From Clostridia bacterium (GTDB lineage Bacteria > Bacillota > Clostridia > Christensenellales > Borkfalkiaceae), in the NCBI GenBank assembly GCA_017471785.1, contig JAFURP010000024.1, forward strand, positions 1 through 59,327: 59,327 nt of DNA. Direction: 5' to 3'. Made by a program: the position numbers and the translations under genes. Below, in pieces: positions 25,724-35,233 of this stretch; the stretch's first letter is position 1, and each line of letters starts with the position of its first letter. The notes under the pieces are model-generated. The model saw only the letters and a program-made list of their open reading frames with translations, did no database searches and had not been told where the DNA came from.

Positions 25724-26695
25724 CTATTTTTTGGGAAAAAGCGTGTGAAAGCACGCAGGTATCGGCGCGTGAACGGAGATCGTTTGCCGGGTGATAGGGT
25801 GGGTAAATTCCAGCCTACTCGCGTGTAGTCCCAACCGCCCCAACGGGTTTTTCGTATGCCCGTATTTATCGTCGCCGACGATCGGGTGCTCGAGCGTTTG
25901 CATATGCACGCGGATCTGATTTTTCCGTCCCGTTTCGATACGCACGCGCAGCATCGAATAGTGCGCGCTTTCCTTAATTACTTCGTAATGGGTAACCGCC
26001 CTTTGTCCCGACGGGTCGTTCGTCGCATACATCAGCTTGTTCGCGTTCTCTTTTAAGTAGGAAACGACGGTATCCGCCTTATTTTCGAACGCCCCCTCCG
26101 CCACCGCCGCGTATTCGCGCAAGGTCACGAGCTCGTTCCACCTCATTTTTAGCATAGAATGTAGCTTGATATTTTTCGCGAAAACGAGCACGCCCGAGGT
26201 TTCCTTATCGATACGGTGCAAAATATACGGTCGCGCGTTCTTACCCTCGTTTTTGAGGTATTCCACGACGTACGCGTACGCGCACTCCCCCTCCTTCTCG
26301 TTCTCCACCGAAAGCAAGCCGCAGGGCTTATCCACCGCGATAAAATCGTCGTCCTCGTAAACGATCTTCAGCTGCGGCGCCGTCCGCCGTTTTTCCGTGT
26401 GGCGACGCAAGGTATCCCCCTCGCGCACGGGCGATTTTGTTATCTTCACCTCGTCGTCCTTGGCAAGCGGAAAATCGTACTGCGTGACCACGCTGCCGTT
26501 GACGAGCACCTGACGGCGTACGAGCAACGATTTCACGTTATTGCGCGAGGTGTTGCATTTCCGAAGCAAAAACGCCAAGAGCACGTCGCTCCGCGCCACC
26601 GTATACGAAGCGGTGCATACGGGCGCGGCGTTTGCGCGTTCACCGCGTACCCGTCCGTCCCGTTTACCCCTTTCGTTTTTATGATTGCCTTTCAT
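25724..26695 (-). CDS. RluA-family pseudouridine synthase with S4 domain
   Basis: This is a 323-residue RluA/RluD-family protein. A basic N-terminal tail leads into an S4 RNA-binding domain (LLRKCNTSRNNVKSLLVRRQ), then the catalytic domain with HRIDKETSGVLVFAK (catalytic Asp) and GRKNQIRVHM. The RNA target cannot be assigned from sequence alone. The start codon immediately follows the stop of the ROK kinase gene, so they are cotranscribed. Confidence 0.95.
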   Translation of the reverse strand: MKGNHKNERGKRDGRVRGERANAAPVCTASYTVARSDVLLAFLLRKCNTSRNNVKSLLVRRQVLVNGSVVTQYDFPLAKDDEVKITKSPVREGDTLRRHTEKRRTAPQLKIVYEDDDFIAVDKPCGLLSVENEKEGECAYAYVVEYLKNEGKNARPYILHRIDKETSGVLVFAKNIKLHSMLKMRWNELVTLREYAAVAEGAFENKADTVVSYLKENANKLMYATNDPSGQRAVTHYEVIKESAHYSMLRVRIETGRKNQIRVHMQTLEHPIVGDDKYGHTKNPLGRLGLHASRLEFTHPITRQTISVHAPIPACFHTLFPKK

Positions 26696-27661
26696 TTATT
26701 TCATCTTTTCCTTAGCCATTGCGTACGCGCCGTACACGCCCGCGCGGTTGCCTAACTCCGCTCCGACGATCTTCAAGGGTACGATATCCATTGCGATATA
26801 CGTCCTCTCGTCAACCGCTTTTCTCAGCGGCTCGAACAGCGCCTCGCCCTCGTTGGCGATACCGCCGCCGAGCACGACCGCTTCGGGACGCAAGATATTG
26901 ACGAAGTCGGCGATACCCTCGGAAAGATATCCGACGAATTGCCGTACGACCTTTTTCGCCGTCTTGTCCCCTAATCTCGCCGCCGCAAACGCCGTTCTAC
27001 CGTCCACGTTTTCTATCCTACCCTCGACGAGCGTCCACATCTCGCTGCTTAAATCCTCTACCATTGCGCGGCGCGTTTGCAAGATCAAAGCGGAAGCGGA
27101 AGCGTATTTTTCATAACACCCCAAACGACCGCACGCGCAGGGCAAGCCCCCTTCGCGAATGGTGATGTGCCCAAGCTCCGCGCCCGCGCTTTTGAAGCCC
27201 TCGATCAGCTTGCCGTCGAACACGATACCGCCGCCTACGCCCGTACCTATGGTCAGCAAAACGCTGCTTTGATATTTCGCCGTCGCGCCGAATTTCGCCT
27301 CGCCGAGCGCAGCTACGTTGGCGTCGTTCGCCACGCATACGGGCTTACCCGTAAGCGTCGAAAGCGTTTTCGCAAAGGGCACGTTATTCCAATCGAAATT
27401 ACTCCAACGGAGAATAACGCCCGTTCTGCTGTCCACGACCCCCGGAGCGCCCGCACCGATCGCCTCGACCTCGTCGAAGCTCACGCCCGCCTTTTCCGCC
27501 AATCCCCTTGCCAACGCGGCAAGGCTGTTCAAGGTACGTTCAAACCCGTCCTTGGAACAAGTTTTAACCTTGTCCTCGCAAAGTATCTTATCGTCGAGCG
27601 AAAACAGCGCGCCCTTCGCGCTCATACCGCCCAAATCGATTGCCACTATATATTTTGACAT
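26696..27661 (-). CDS. ROK-family sugar kinase (glucokinase-like)
   Basis: This is a 321-residue actin-fold kinase. AIDLGGMSAKGAL is the phosphate-1 loop, TIGTGVGGGIVF the ROK signature, and AELGHIT with CACGRLGCYE the zinc-binding HxnCxCxxxC motif. Glucokinase activity is likely, though ROK members also use other hexoses. ManA and esterases nearby fit monosaccharide entry into glycolysis. Confidence 0.92.
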   Translation of the reverse strand: MSKYIVAIDLGGMSAKGALFSLDDKILCEDKVKTCSKDGFERTLNSLAALARGLAEKAGVSFDEVEAIGAGAPGVVDSRTGVILRWSNFDWNNVPFAKTLSTLTGKPVCVANDANVAALGEAKFGATAKYQSSVLLTIGTGVGGGIVFDGKLIEGFKSAGAELGHITIREGGLPCACGRLGCYEKYASASALILQTRRAMVEDLSSEMWTLVEGRIENVDGRTAFAAARLGDKTAKKVVRQFVGYLSEGIADFVNILRPEAVVLGGGIANEGEALFEPLRKAVDERTYIAMDIVPLKIVGAELGNRAGVYGAYAMAKEKMK

Positions 27662-27685
27662 ATCTAACTCCTTATCGTCAAATTT

Positions 27686-29152
27686 TCATTCCACCCACGT
27701 TAGATCGCTCGCCGCGATCGTATACGCTTCCGTCGTCTTGCTCTCGCCGTCGCGCTCGTAGCCAAAGGCGACCGTTGCGCCCGCAGTCGCGTAGAACAAA
27801 GCGTCCTCAAACTCGAACGTCCTGTTCAGCGGATAGGCAACGCCGTTCACGGTCATTTCCGTCAGCTTGTCGTTCACCTGCAACCCCAGCCGCGCCGCGA
27901 TCCCGTCCTCCTCCAGCGCGGTAACGAGGATATCCTCGACGATCTTTCCGCAACCGATCGTCGCGTCGTAAACGTATTTGGAGCTTTGCGCGCCTACGCT
28001 AAACCCGATCTCCGGCTTATACACGCCCAGCGTGCTATCGTCGCCGTCCGTATAGTGCGTAAGCACGTTCTCCGCCGCCCCTTTCACGATCTCCAAGGGC
28101 ACGGCGAAATTGATATTTTGCAGCTCGCTGATCCTCGCGTTGGAAAGCCCGATCAGCTCGCCGTTCGCATTGAACAAGCCGCCGCCCGAATTACCGCCGT
28201 ACAGCGGCGTATCCATTCGGATAGAACGGTACGTCCGCGCCGTATCGTCTATCTTGAGGGATATGTAATCGTCCTCCACGCTCACGATACCCTGCGTAAC
28301 GCTGATACCAAAGCCCTTGGGATTGCCGATCGTGATCGCCGTTTGCCCTACGTGGTAGTCCTCCGCGAAAACGACCTCGCAAATATTGGGATTGATCGCC
28401 TTGACCGCCTGCGTGTCCGCCCGAACGACGGCTACGTCGCAACTTATCGCGCCGCCGATATATTCGCAGGGGATCGCGTACTCGTCGTAAGAATAGCTGA
28501 TATTCCCCGAAGCGTCGGTGCTTTTGTTCGGCGAGCTCTCGCTCCCGTACAAATAAAAGTGCATTTTCGTTGAAATGCTCGCATCGACCGCTTCCGCGCT
28601 ATGCACCACGTGATAGTTGGTCAAAAGATAGGTGTAATCCTCGTCGATACGGTAGATCACGCCTGCGCCCGTATACGAGATAGGCTGGGGATTGTCCGTA
28701 TTCCCCTCGTACGGCTCGACGAACTCGCTGTATATCTTCACCGCCGATTGCAAGCAGCGGTTGATCACGGAAAAATTATCCGTTTGCAAGGTCGTGTAGA
28801 GAGAAAGCCAATCGGCGTACTCGGTCTCCCCGTATTCCTCCACGTACGTTTCGTACATCTCGCGCACCGTTAGATCCTCACCGTCCTCACCGTCTACGCC
28901 GTCTACGCCGTCCACACCGTCCACGCCGTCTACACCGTCGGCTCCGTCGGCTCCGTCCACGCCGTTGGTGACCTCAAAGGAATATTCCGAGCCGTCGCTG
29001 TAATAGATGGTATAGGTATCCACCAGCCCGTCGGTATGCGTTTTCTCTATGGATACGATACTGACGGTATCCCGTTGATACACGCAGCCCGTCAGCCCCA
29101 GCGCAAGCGCGAGGCTGACGATCGTCGCTATGATAGATCCTTTCCTTTTCAT
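27686..29152 (-). CDS. HtrA-like trypsin-fold lipoprotein with collagen-like repeats
   Basis: This is a 488-residue protein anchored by lipobox LTGC (Cys 23). Residues 64-93 form ten uninterrupted Gly-X-Asp triplets (GVD, GAD, GED), a collagen-like acidic stalk. The trypsin-like domain shows TNYHVVHSAE (His), CDVAVVRAD (Asp) and GGNSGGGLFN (Ser), so the triad is intact. A PDZ-like C-terminal domain has IAARLGLQVNDKL. It is probably an extracytoplasmic quality-control protease. The Asp-rich stalk may bind calcium. A lipoprotein gene lies just upstream. Confidence 0.92.
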   Translation of the reverse strand: MKRKGSIIATIVSLALALGLTGCVYQRDTVSIVSIEKTHTDGLVDTYTIYYSDGSEYSFEVTNGVDGADGADGVDGVDGVDGVDGVDGEDGEDLTVREMYETYVEEYGETEYADWLSLYTTLQTDNFSVINRCLQSAVKIYSEFVEPYEGNTDNPQPISYTGAGVIYRIDEDYTYLLTNYHVVHSAEAVDASISTKMHFYLYGSESSPNKSTDASGNISYSYDEYAIPCEYIGGAISCDVAVVRADTQAVKAINPNICEVVFAEDYHVGQTAITIGNPKGFGISVTQGIVSVEDDYISLKIDDTARTYRSIRMDTPLYGGNSGGGLFNANGELIGLSNARISELQNINFAVPLEIVKGAAENVLTHYTDGDDSTLGVYKPEIGFSVGAQSSKYVYDATIGCGKIVEDILVTALEEDGIAARLGLQVNDKLTEMTVNGVAYPLNRTFEFEDALFYATAGATVAFGYERDGESKTTEAYTIAASDLTWVE

Positions 29153-29187
29153 CTTCTTCCTCTCGGTATATTGCTACCCTTTTCCGC

Positions 29188-30222
29188 TTACGCCGCCGCT
29201 CCCAAAAGAAGCGTAAAATCGTACTCGTAATTCTCGCCGTCCCTACCGCCGAACGCGTTCACTTCGATAACGATCTCGTCGCCCTCGCTTACTTCGAGCT
29301 CCAAATCGGGCATTTCCTCGTCGCCCACCGTTCTCTTATTCGTCGTTTGATTGGTGGTATTGTTGGTAACGACGATATCGCCCAACGCGCTCTCCGTCGT
29401 AACGCGCAACGTGCCCGTTCCCGTAGCGATCCACTTATAATATACCGCGTCCGCACCCGAAATTTCCGCCGTGATCACGCCGAGCTCTTCCAAGATAATG
29501 GGATTACCTTGCGAGCCGGTAGGACTTTGCAGCCACGCGTGGAGCGTTACCTCGACCTCCTCACTCGTATTGACGATGGCAAACTTCAAGCGCGTGTGCG
29601 TATCCGTTTCCGCCAAGGGCACCTCCAGCACCTCCGCTTGCGCGTCGTATTCGTAGGTCACGTTCTCGTAAACGACCTTTACGTTTTCGTTATCGATAAA
29701 CAGGCTGGAGCCGGCAAGATTACGCAATTCGAAATATACGGTCGCATCGACCGCCAAAACGTTGTGCGCGCTCAACTCGTTGTCCTCGTTCACCGTGAAG
29801 TAATAGGGTCTTTCCAACGAGCCGTTGGGAGAGATATCCTCCGCGATCACCTCGAGGGTATTCGCCGTTTCGGTGATATCCAGGGTCCACGTATATTGAT
29901 CGGGGAAATGCATAGCGGGCAGGGACGCGCTGTCCAGCTCGAGATCGTATTCGCCCACCGCTACGTTGACGGTGGCTTTACCCTCCGCGTTCGTAACGAG
30001 ATCCCCTACCTTTGAATTGTCTATATTGGCGTACATCACGAACTGCGCACCCTCGATCGGCGTGCCGCCGTCGCTCTTTACCGTCACCGTGAAATCCACC
30101 TTTTGCGTTTCCACGGGCGGCGGAGGCGTTTCCTCCTCCTTACAAGCCGTAAGCGCCGTAGCCGCGCCCCCCATAAGACACAAAGACAAAGCGACCGCTA
30201 AAAATTTCTTAAAAATATTCAT
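29188..30222 (-). CDS. Lipoprotein with a Cna-B-like N-terminal domain
   Basis: This is a 344-residue lipoprotein with lipobox LTAC (Cys 27) and a short proline spacer. Residues about 40-120 look like a Cna-B/carboxypeptidase-regulatory beta-sandwich (DGGTPIEGAQFVMY and VGEYDLEL). Two further beta-rich regions follow, the last with YYKWIATGTGTLRVTT. No enzymatic motif is seen, so a structural or ligand-binding surface role is likely. It is 35 bp upstream of the HtrA-like lipoprotein gene and probably in the same transcript. Confidence 0.8.
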   Translation of the reverse strand: MNIFKKFLAVALSLCLMGGAATALTACKEEETPPPPVETQKVDFTVTVKSDGGTPIEGAQFVMYANIDNSKVGDLVTNAEGKATVNVAVGEYDLELDSASLPAMHFPDQYTWTLDITETANTLEVIAEDISPNGSLERPYYFTVNEDNELSAHNVLAVDATVYFELRNLAGSSLFIDNENVKVVYENVTYEYDAQAEVLEVPLAETDTHTRLKFAIVNTSEEVEVTLHAWLQSPTGSQGNPIILEELGVITAEISGADAVYYKWIATGTGTLRVTTESALGDIVVTNNTTNQTTNKRTVGDEEMPDLELEVSEGDEIVIEVNAFGGRDGENYEYDFTLLLGAAA

Positions 30223-30308
30223 ATCCTCCTCCGTTGAAAAAGAAATCTTTTATCTATATATATAATACCACTTTTTACGGTTAAAGCGCAAGGATTTTTA
30301 ACCAAATT

Positions 30309-31205
30309 TTATACCCTCGCGACGATAATTTCCATATCGCCCTCCAAACGGTAGCCGCCGTAGCCCGCCGGCACGAAAAAGCTGTCGCCGCGCGTAGCGG
30401 TATGCTCGCCTACCCTTCCGCTACCCGCCACGCAAATCACGCAATGAAAGGAGCTTTCGTCGGCGGCTTGCTCCAAAGCGCCCTTGACCGTACGCTTGGT
30501 AACGGTAAAATATTCGCAGCTGCCGAGGATATCCCCCGTAAAGCGAACGGGCTGAAAAGCGGTCAAATCGGTCACGCAAAGGGCTTTGTCTATATGTAAT
30601 TCCCGTTCCCTGCCCTCCTTATCCTTGCGTCCGTAATCGTACACGCGATAGGTCAAATTGCTGTTTTGCTGTATCTCGCAGATCAAACAGCCCGCGCCGA
30701 TGGCGTGTATCGTACCCGACGGGATAAAATAGCAATCCCCTGCCTTGACGGGATAGAAATGCAAAAGCTCGGTCAGGCGCTTTTCCTTGATCGCGGCTTC
30801 GTATTCCGCCTTCGTAACGCTTTCGTTAAAGCCCAAATAGATCCCTGCGCCCTCCTCCGCTTCGACGATATACCACATCTCCGTCTTACCGAAAGAATTT
30901 TCGTGCTGGAGCGCGTACTCGTCGGACGGGTGCACCTGCATAGACAGGCTTTGCTTCGCGTCGATAAATTTAACGAGAATGGGAAAGAACGGAAACCGTT
31001 TCGCGTTCTCCCCGATCTCCTTTTCGGTCAGCGTTTCCGCGAGCGTTTTACCGTTTGCAAGGCGCGTCAAGCCGTCCTTATGCAAGGACAGCTCCCAGCT
31101 TTCCGCGCACGGCGTTTTATCCGTCCTTTTTCCGTATTTTTCCTTTAATTTATTACCGCCCCAAATGTAATCCTTACATTCGGGGTATAATTTTTCTATT
31201 TTCAT
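30309..31205 (-). CDS. manA: Class I mannose-6-phosphate isomerase
   Basis: This 298-residue cupin enzyme interconverts mannose-6-phosphate and fructose-6-phosphate. YIWGGNKLKEKYGK is the usual start. Zinc ligands are indicated by MQVHPSDEYA, GKTEMWY and FIPSGTIHAIG. It is the short Firmicutes form. It follows rlmD after a 15-bp gap in the same direction. Confidence 0.96.
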   Translation of the reverse strand: MKIEKLYPECKDYIWGGNKLKEKYGKRTDKTPCAESWELSLHKDGLTRLANGKTLAETLTEKEIGENAKRFPFFPILVKFIDAKQSLSMQVHPSDEYALQHENSFGKTEMWYIVEAEEGAGIYLGFNESVTKAEYEAAIKEKRLTELLHFYPVKAGDCYFIPSGTIHAIGAGCLICEIQQNSNLTYRVYDYGRKDKEGRERELHIDKALCVTDLTAFQPVRFTGDILGSCEYFTVTKRTVKGALEQAADESSFHCVICVAGSGRVGEHTATRGDSFFVPAGYGGYRLEGDMEIIVARV

Positions 31206-31220
31206 CTTATCATTCCGTAT

Positions 31221-32651
31221 TTATTTTTTCAAAGTAAGACACGCCAAGCATTCTATCGCTTTCGTTTGCGGGAACATATCGTAGGGTTGTATCCGCTCGA
31301 TCGCGTAATACCCCGACAGCGTTTCGCTCTCGCCAACCCCCTCGTACGCGGGATTTTTTATCAATTCGCCCTTTTCGTTTTCGATCAAGCTACCCGTCAA
31401 AATCCCCAGATCGCGCGCCAGGGTCGCAGGGTTACAGCTGATCAGGGTCAGCTTTTCGATACCGCTCGCCAAAAGCGCCTTCACCACGCTACGGGCGATT
31501 CCTGCGCGCGGAGGGTCCAAGATCAAGCGTACCTTTTCGCCGCGCTCTTTTTCCAAAACGCCGCCCAATTTATCCTCCACCGCGCCGCAAATATTCGTCA
31601 TATTTTGCAAGCCGTTCTTCGCTTTAAGGGAATCGGCGCAACGCACCGCTTCTTCCTCCAGCTCGATACCGTACGCGCGCTTGGCTTTTTTGGCGATCAT
31701 CGCCGTCAAAAGACCGCCGCCCGAATAGGCGTCGATCACCACCTCGTCCCCCTCGCCCGTGACCGTCTTTAACGCGTCCTTATACAGCTTGGCGCGCACG
31801 TTTTCGTTGACCTGTAAAAAGGTAACTGGTCCCGCTTCGTAGCGGATACCCTGCTCGCTCGCCTCGAAAAAGCCGCTACCGTGTACGAGTTGAAACTCCT
31901 TTCCGAGTATAACGTTGGTGTCCGCGTCGTTGAAATTGATATAGAGGGAAAATTCCGCAAATTTCTCGGACAACAGCGCGATCAAATGAGCGATATTAGG
32001 CAAATTCCGTTTCGCCGTCACGAGGGTAAAGATAAACCTGTCCCCGATCTCTCTTGCGACGATATGTCTAAGCGCGCCCGTCTTTTGCAATTCGTCGTAT
32101 CCCTTTACGGCACATTCCTCGGCGTAACGCTTCACCGCGGCGATCAAACGCTCCGCCCATTCGGGATGAATGGCGCAAGCGCTCACGGGCACGATACGGT
32201 GACTTCTCTCGGCGTAAAAACCGATCACCGTTTTCCCCTCTTTATCCACGCCGATCGGCATTTGCAGCTTGTTGCGATACCCGTAGGGCAGATCGCTCTT
32301 GACCGCCGTCGGCACGGCGATATCGATACCGCCGATCTTACGCAAGGCGTCCCTTACGACGTTCGCTTTATGCGCGAGCTGCGTGGGATAATCGAGGTGT
32401 TGTAAGCTACAACCGCCGCAACGGGTAAACACGGGACATTTGGCGCGCACGCGCTCCTCGGCAGGGGTGAGCACCTCCTCCAGCTTCCCGTAGCCGATAT
32501 TGCCCTTGATCTTCAACACCTTAAAACGCACCTTTTCGCTCGGTAAACAAGCAGGCACGAAAAAAGTTACCCCTTCGTGCCTGATCACGCCCTCTCCGCC
32601 CGAGCCTATCGCCTCGGTCACAGCGCAAATGCTATCGTTTTTTTCGATCAT
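31221..32651 (-). CDS. rlmD: 23S rRNA (uracil-1939-C5)-methyltransferase RlmD-type
   Basis: This is a 476-residue TrmA/RumA-family enzyme. It has an N-terminal TRAM domain (IGSGGEGVIRHEGVTFFVP) and iron-sulfur cysteines in KCPVFTRCGGCSLQHLDY. The SAM domain follows with VVIDAYSGGGLLT, LILDPPRAG and the nucleophile loop ISCNPATLARDL. Firmicutes often have several paralogues, so the exact target (U747 or U1939) is uncertain. Confidence 0.93.
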   Translation of the reverse strand: MIEKNDSICAVTEAIGSGGEGVIRHEGVTFFVPACLPSEKVRFKVLKIKGNIGYGKLEEVLTPAEERVRAKCPVFTRCGGCSLQHLDYPTQLAHKANVVRDALRKIGGIDIAVPTAVKSDLPYGYRNKLQMPIGVDKEGKTVIGFYAERSHRIVPVSACAIHPEWAERLIAAVKRYAEECAVKGYDELQKTGALRHIVAREIGDRFIFTLVTAKRNLPNIAHLIALLSEKFAEFSLYINFNDADTNVILGKEFQLVHGSGFFEASEQGIRYEAGPVTFLQVNENVRAKLYKDALKTVTGEGDEVVIDAYSGGGLLTAMIAKKAKRAYGIELEEEAVRCADSLKAKNGLQNMTNICGAVEDKLGGVLEKERGEKVRLILDPPRAGIARSVVKALLASGIEKLTLISCNPATLARDLGILTGSLIENEKGELIKNPAYEGVGESETLSGYYAIERIQPYDMFPQTKAIECLACLTLKK

Positions 32652-32699
32652 ATTTCGCCCTCCTTTCTACTGAAGCTCCCGTAGTCGTTAAAACGAAAT

Positions 32700-33224
32700 T
32701 CATTTTTTGCGAATACGCGCCACCAACCCGTTGACGGCTGCTCGCCATTGATACGTAAGATAATCGTACAGTATGAAAAAAAGCGTTCCTCCTATCAAAA
32801 GGATGGGAATGATGTAGGTATCGACGAACGCGATCGTCGTCGTCATCGCAAAGACGAACCGCCACACGATATACATCGTCCCGTCAAACCACAGCGCCTT
32901 TACCGCGCAAGCCACCCAACGGTTGATCTTGATCTTTAATTGCAACTCGTTTATCAAGGGGTGTAAGCCGAAAAACATAATAAAGGGCAGCAGATCGAAA
33001 AACCGCGCGGCGTTCAATATCAACGACAAAATACAGGTCGCAACGTACGCGAGCGCATACCCTACGAAGCTTTGCTTGGCAAGCGGCAGCATCAGCGCCA
33101 CGCACGAAAGCAGGTATCCCGTAAAAAGCAGGACCTCCGAATAGACGCCCACCGTCAAAAATATGGTCGCTATCGCCGTTGCGAGCGCCGACAGCGCGAT
33201 TTCGTAGGAAGAAATTTTTTTCAT
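32700..33224 (-). CDS. Integral membrane protein, possible ECF-type S component
   Basis: This is a 174-residue protein with five or six hydrophobic helices. The start MKKISSYEIALSALATAIAT and a short cytosolic RIRKK tail resemble energy-coupling-factor substrate-binding subunits in size and pattern, but no family motif settles it. There is no clear Shine-Dalgarno. The longer reading frame upstream runs into repeat DNA. The adjacent rlmD gene gives no functional hint. Confidence 0.7.
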   Translation of the reverse strand: MKKISSYEIALSALATAIATIFLTVGVYSEVLLFTGYLLSCVALMLPLAKQSFVGYALAYVATCILSLILNAARFFDLLPFIMFFGLHPLINELQLKIKINRWVACAVKALWFDGTMYIVWRFVFAMTTTIAFVDTYIIPILLIGGTLFFILYDYLTYQWRAAVNGLVARIRKK

Positions 33225-33264
33225 AGCTGTATTTATAGGAAATTGCCACACTCCATTTCGTTCC

Positions 33265-33390
33265 GCTTGGCTACGCCAAATAGCTAAAGCTGAACGCAAC
33301 GACGTTGTCGTATACTCGGAGCCGAGCGTAAAAACGCAAGTTCAACGCCGTATTGCGTAGCGGTTTCTTCGTTCTACACCGAGCCAAGCG
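33265..33390. repeat. Truncated long-hairpin repeat and shared hairpin word
   Basis: GCTTGGCTACGCCAAA at 33265 matches 15480 exactly. Positions 33310 onward carry TATACTCGGAGCCGAGCG followed by the right half of the repeat (AAGTTCAACGCCGTATTGCG), as if the left half had been deleted. Confidence 0.65.
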
Positions 33391-33392
33391 AT

Positions 33393-33518
33393 AAAAACGA
33401 AGCAAGAAGCAAGCAAGACAAGGCGAACGCGGATTTCTCGAAGGGAGATTTACTTTAGTAAACGAGCGAGAGAAAACGCAAGTTCAACGCCGTATTGCGT
33501 GGCTTATTCTTCGTTTTT
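33393..33518. repeat. Long-hairpin repeat, copy R3
   Basis: The same 10-bp terminal inverted repeat as R2a, AAAAACGAAG (33393-33402) and CTTCGTTTTT (33509-33518). It has the fullest core: AAGGCGAACGCGGATTTCTC, apical TTTACtttaGTAAA, CGAGCGAGAGAAAACGC and TTCAACGCCGTATTGCG. It touches the stop codon of the J-domain-like gene. Confidence 0.8.
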
Positions 33519-34135
33519 TACCGACAACCGCAACAAAGACTAAACAAACAATCCACGCACAAATAGGTGTAGCAACAGGAAATACAGTTGGAACAAGCGT
33601 TACCCCCCATTTGATTGTCGTCTATGGGCGCACTATTCGGGTTGGAATAGGGATTTTGCGTTTGCTGCGCCGATTGGTTTTGGTACTCGTTTTTCGCGTT
33701 CAGCTTACCGTACGCGTTGCGGTATTTCACGTTATCCGGCTCCATTTGCATAGCGATCTCAAGCTGTTTTTTGCTCTCGTTCGTCCAATTCTTTTTATAG
33801 AACACGACCGCCTGCAAATAATGCCATTCGGCAGGGCGTTCGTTGCAATCGTCGAGAAGCGCTTGCGCTTCGTTGAGCTTGCCCTCTTTAATGAGCGCGG
33901 AGATCGTCTCCGCGGTATTTTGCCCCTCGGTGTTTTTATTTTGTTCTTTCCTCGAAGCCATGATCTCGCGATACGCCGCGTCCAACCTCGTCAGCATCTT
34001 CGCCGCTTCGTTGCCCGCTTCGCCGTCCAGCCATCTATCCTCTTTATACTTCGCTTTCAATTCCTCGTAACGGCTCGTGATCTCCTCGTCCGTCGCGCTT
34101 TCGCTCAAGCCCAAAAGCTCGTAATATTCGTTCAT
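33518..34135 (-). CDS. Degenerate J-domain protein with TPR-like and Cys-rich tail
   Basis: This is a 205-residue protein. Residues 1-60 follow the DnaJ J-domain pattern (YYELLGLSESATDEEITSRY, then LDAAYREIM), but the HPD tripeptide that stimulates Hsp70 is replaced by KED. Residues about 75-150 contain TPR-like helices (EAQALLDD, AVVFYKK, AMQMEPDN). The last 25 residues hold ten cysteines, starting CSNCISCC. It sits 42 bp after a DUF5685 gene, a pairing I recall from other Clostridia. The Cys cluster could bind metal or anchor to membrane by acylation; that is inference. Confidence 0.85.
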   Translation of the reverse strand: MNEYYELLGLSESATDEEITSRYEELKAKYKEDRWLDGEAGNEAAKMLTRLDAAYREIMASRKEQNKNTEGQNTAETISALIKEGKLNEAQALLDDCNERPAEWHYLQAVVFYKKNWTNESKKQLEIAMQMEPDNVKYRNAYGKLNAKNEYQNQSAQQTQNPYSNPNSAPIDDNQMGGNACSNCISCCYTYLCVDCLFSLCCGCR

Positions 34136-34177
34136 ATCCTAAACTCCCTATCGGCGTTTCGCCGCATTATTTTATCC

Positions 34178-35074
34178 TTATTTATTATCCGCCGAAAGCG
34201 AACTTTTATCCTTTTTACAACGCCCGTCGCAGCCCAAACCTTTCATAACGCTTTCGGTGGTCTTGGGCAAGCCCCGAAGCAGGATATTGTCGGACAGGTC
34301 GCGGTTGAAATGAAAACGGATTTGAGACAGGCTCTCGCGCATATCGAAAAATAACGCGTGAAAGGCGTACCGTACCTCCTCGCCCAACGCGCTCCCGAGC
34401 AATTTTTCCCTGCTCGGCGCGCCGTACGCGGCGATAAACGGATTGTAAGCCCCTTTCTTTTTGTCCTTGTCGTAATCGTCGAGCGCGTCGATCAAATAAA
34501 TCCATTTTCCCACGGCGTAGAACAAAGTATGCGTATGCTCCGTCGCCTTGTCCGCAAGCGCAAGATCGCAAAACGCGGCGATCATATTCGCCGTCGCGTC
34601 CGCGGCAAGATCCAAGCTCTCCGTCCTTTCCTTTTCCCGTTTGCTTTGCTCGGCAAGATTTTCGCGTACGATCCTTTCTATCTCGGGATATCTTTTTTTC
34701 ACGCGGCGAAAGCCCTTTTTGAAAAACAACCGTTTTCCCCTGCCGCCGTCGCCGTCCTCGATATCGTCGGTGTATTTATAATACGCCAACACGGTGTTGA
34801 GCGCGCCTATTTGACGGGTCAGCTCGTCTACGTTCGCCATTTGCCGCGAGCGGATACAATGGGTCAAGCAATGCTGTTTTTCGATCCTTACGTCCTGTCC
34901 CGCGATATTGTGCAAAATGACGGACAAAAAGGTGAGGTCGTACGAAAGACCTATGCGCGCACTATGACCGCACACCTCCGCGATCCCTTTGCACACGCCG
35001 CAATACATCGCTCGATACAGCGTATCGTCCTTTATATACAAGTACGGCGCGTCCGTACGAACGTATCCGAACAT
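34178..35074 (-). CDS. DUF5685 family protein
   Basis: This 298-residue, mostly helical protein starts MFGYVRTDAPYLYIKDD with MYCGVCKGI close behind and a late CDGRCKK. Conserved cysteine pairs (CGVC, HC...HC, CDGRC) suggest metal binding. YLIDALDDYDKDKKKGAYNPF resembles an Asp-rich helix of prenyl-synthase-like folds, but no reaction is known. It is encoded upstream of the J-domain-like protein on the same transcript. Confidence 0.85.
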   Translation of the reverse strand: MFGYVRTDAPYLYIKDDTLYRAMYCGVCKGIAEVCGHSARIGLSYDLTFLSVILHNIAGQDVRIEKQHCLTHCIRSRQMANVDELTRQIGALNTVLAYYKYTDDIEDGDGGRGKRLFFKKGFRRVKKRYPEIERIVRENLAEQSKREKERTESLDLAADATANMIAAFCDLALADKATEHTHTLFYAVGKWIYLIDALDDYDKDKKKGAYNPFIAAYGAPSREKLLGSALGEEVRYAFHALFFDMRESLSQIRFHFNRDLSDNILLRGLPKTTESVMKGLGCDGRCKKDKSSLSADNK

Positions 35075-35233
35075 ATCCTCTCTCCTACTACGATTATAGC
35101 ATACCCCAGCCGAAAAGGCAATCGCAAAAGACGACTTTCACCTTAAATCACCGAACTTTTCACCAAACGGACAAAATCCCCCCGTACTTTTCCGCCCTTT
35201 TAAGGGCGTTAAAACCGAGGGGCCTGCTTTCTT

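Noticed and set aside
35195..35225. Terminator after thrC at the GCCCTTTTAAGGGC palindrome
   Set aside because: The palindrome is short and the expected T-tract is not directly behind it, so it is not listed as a terminator.
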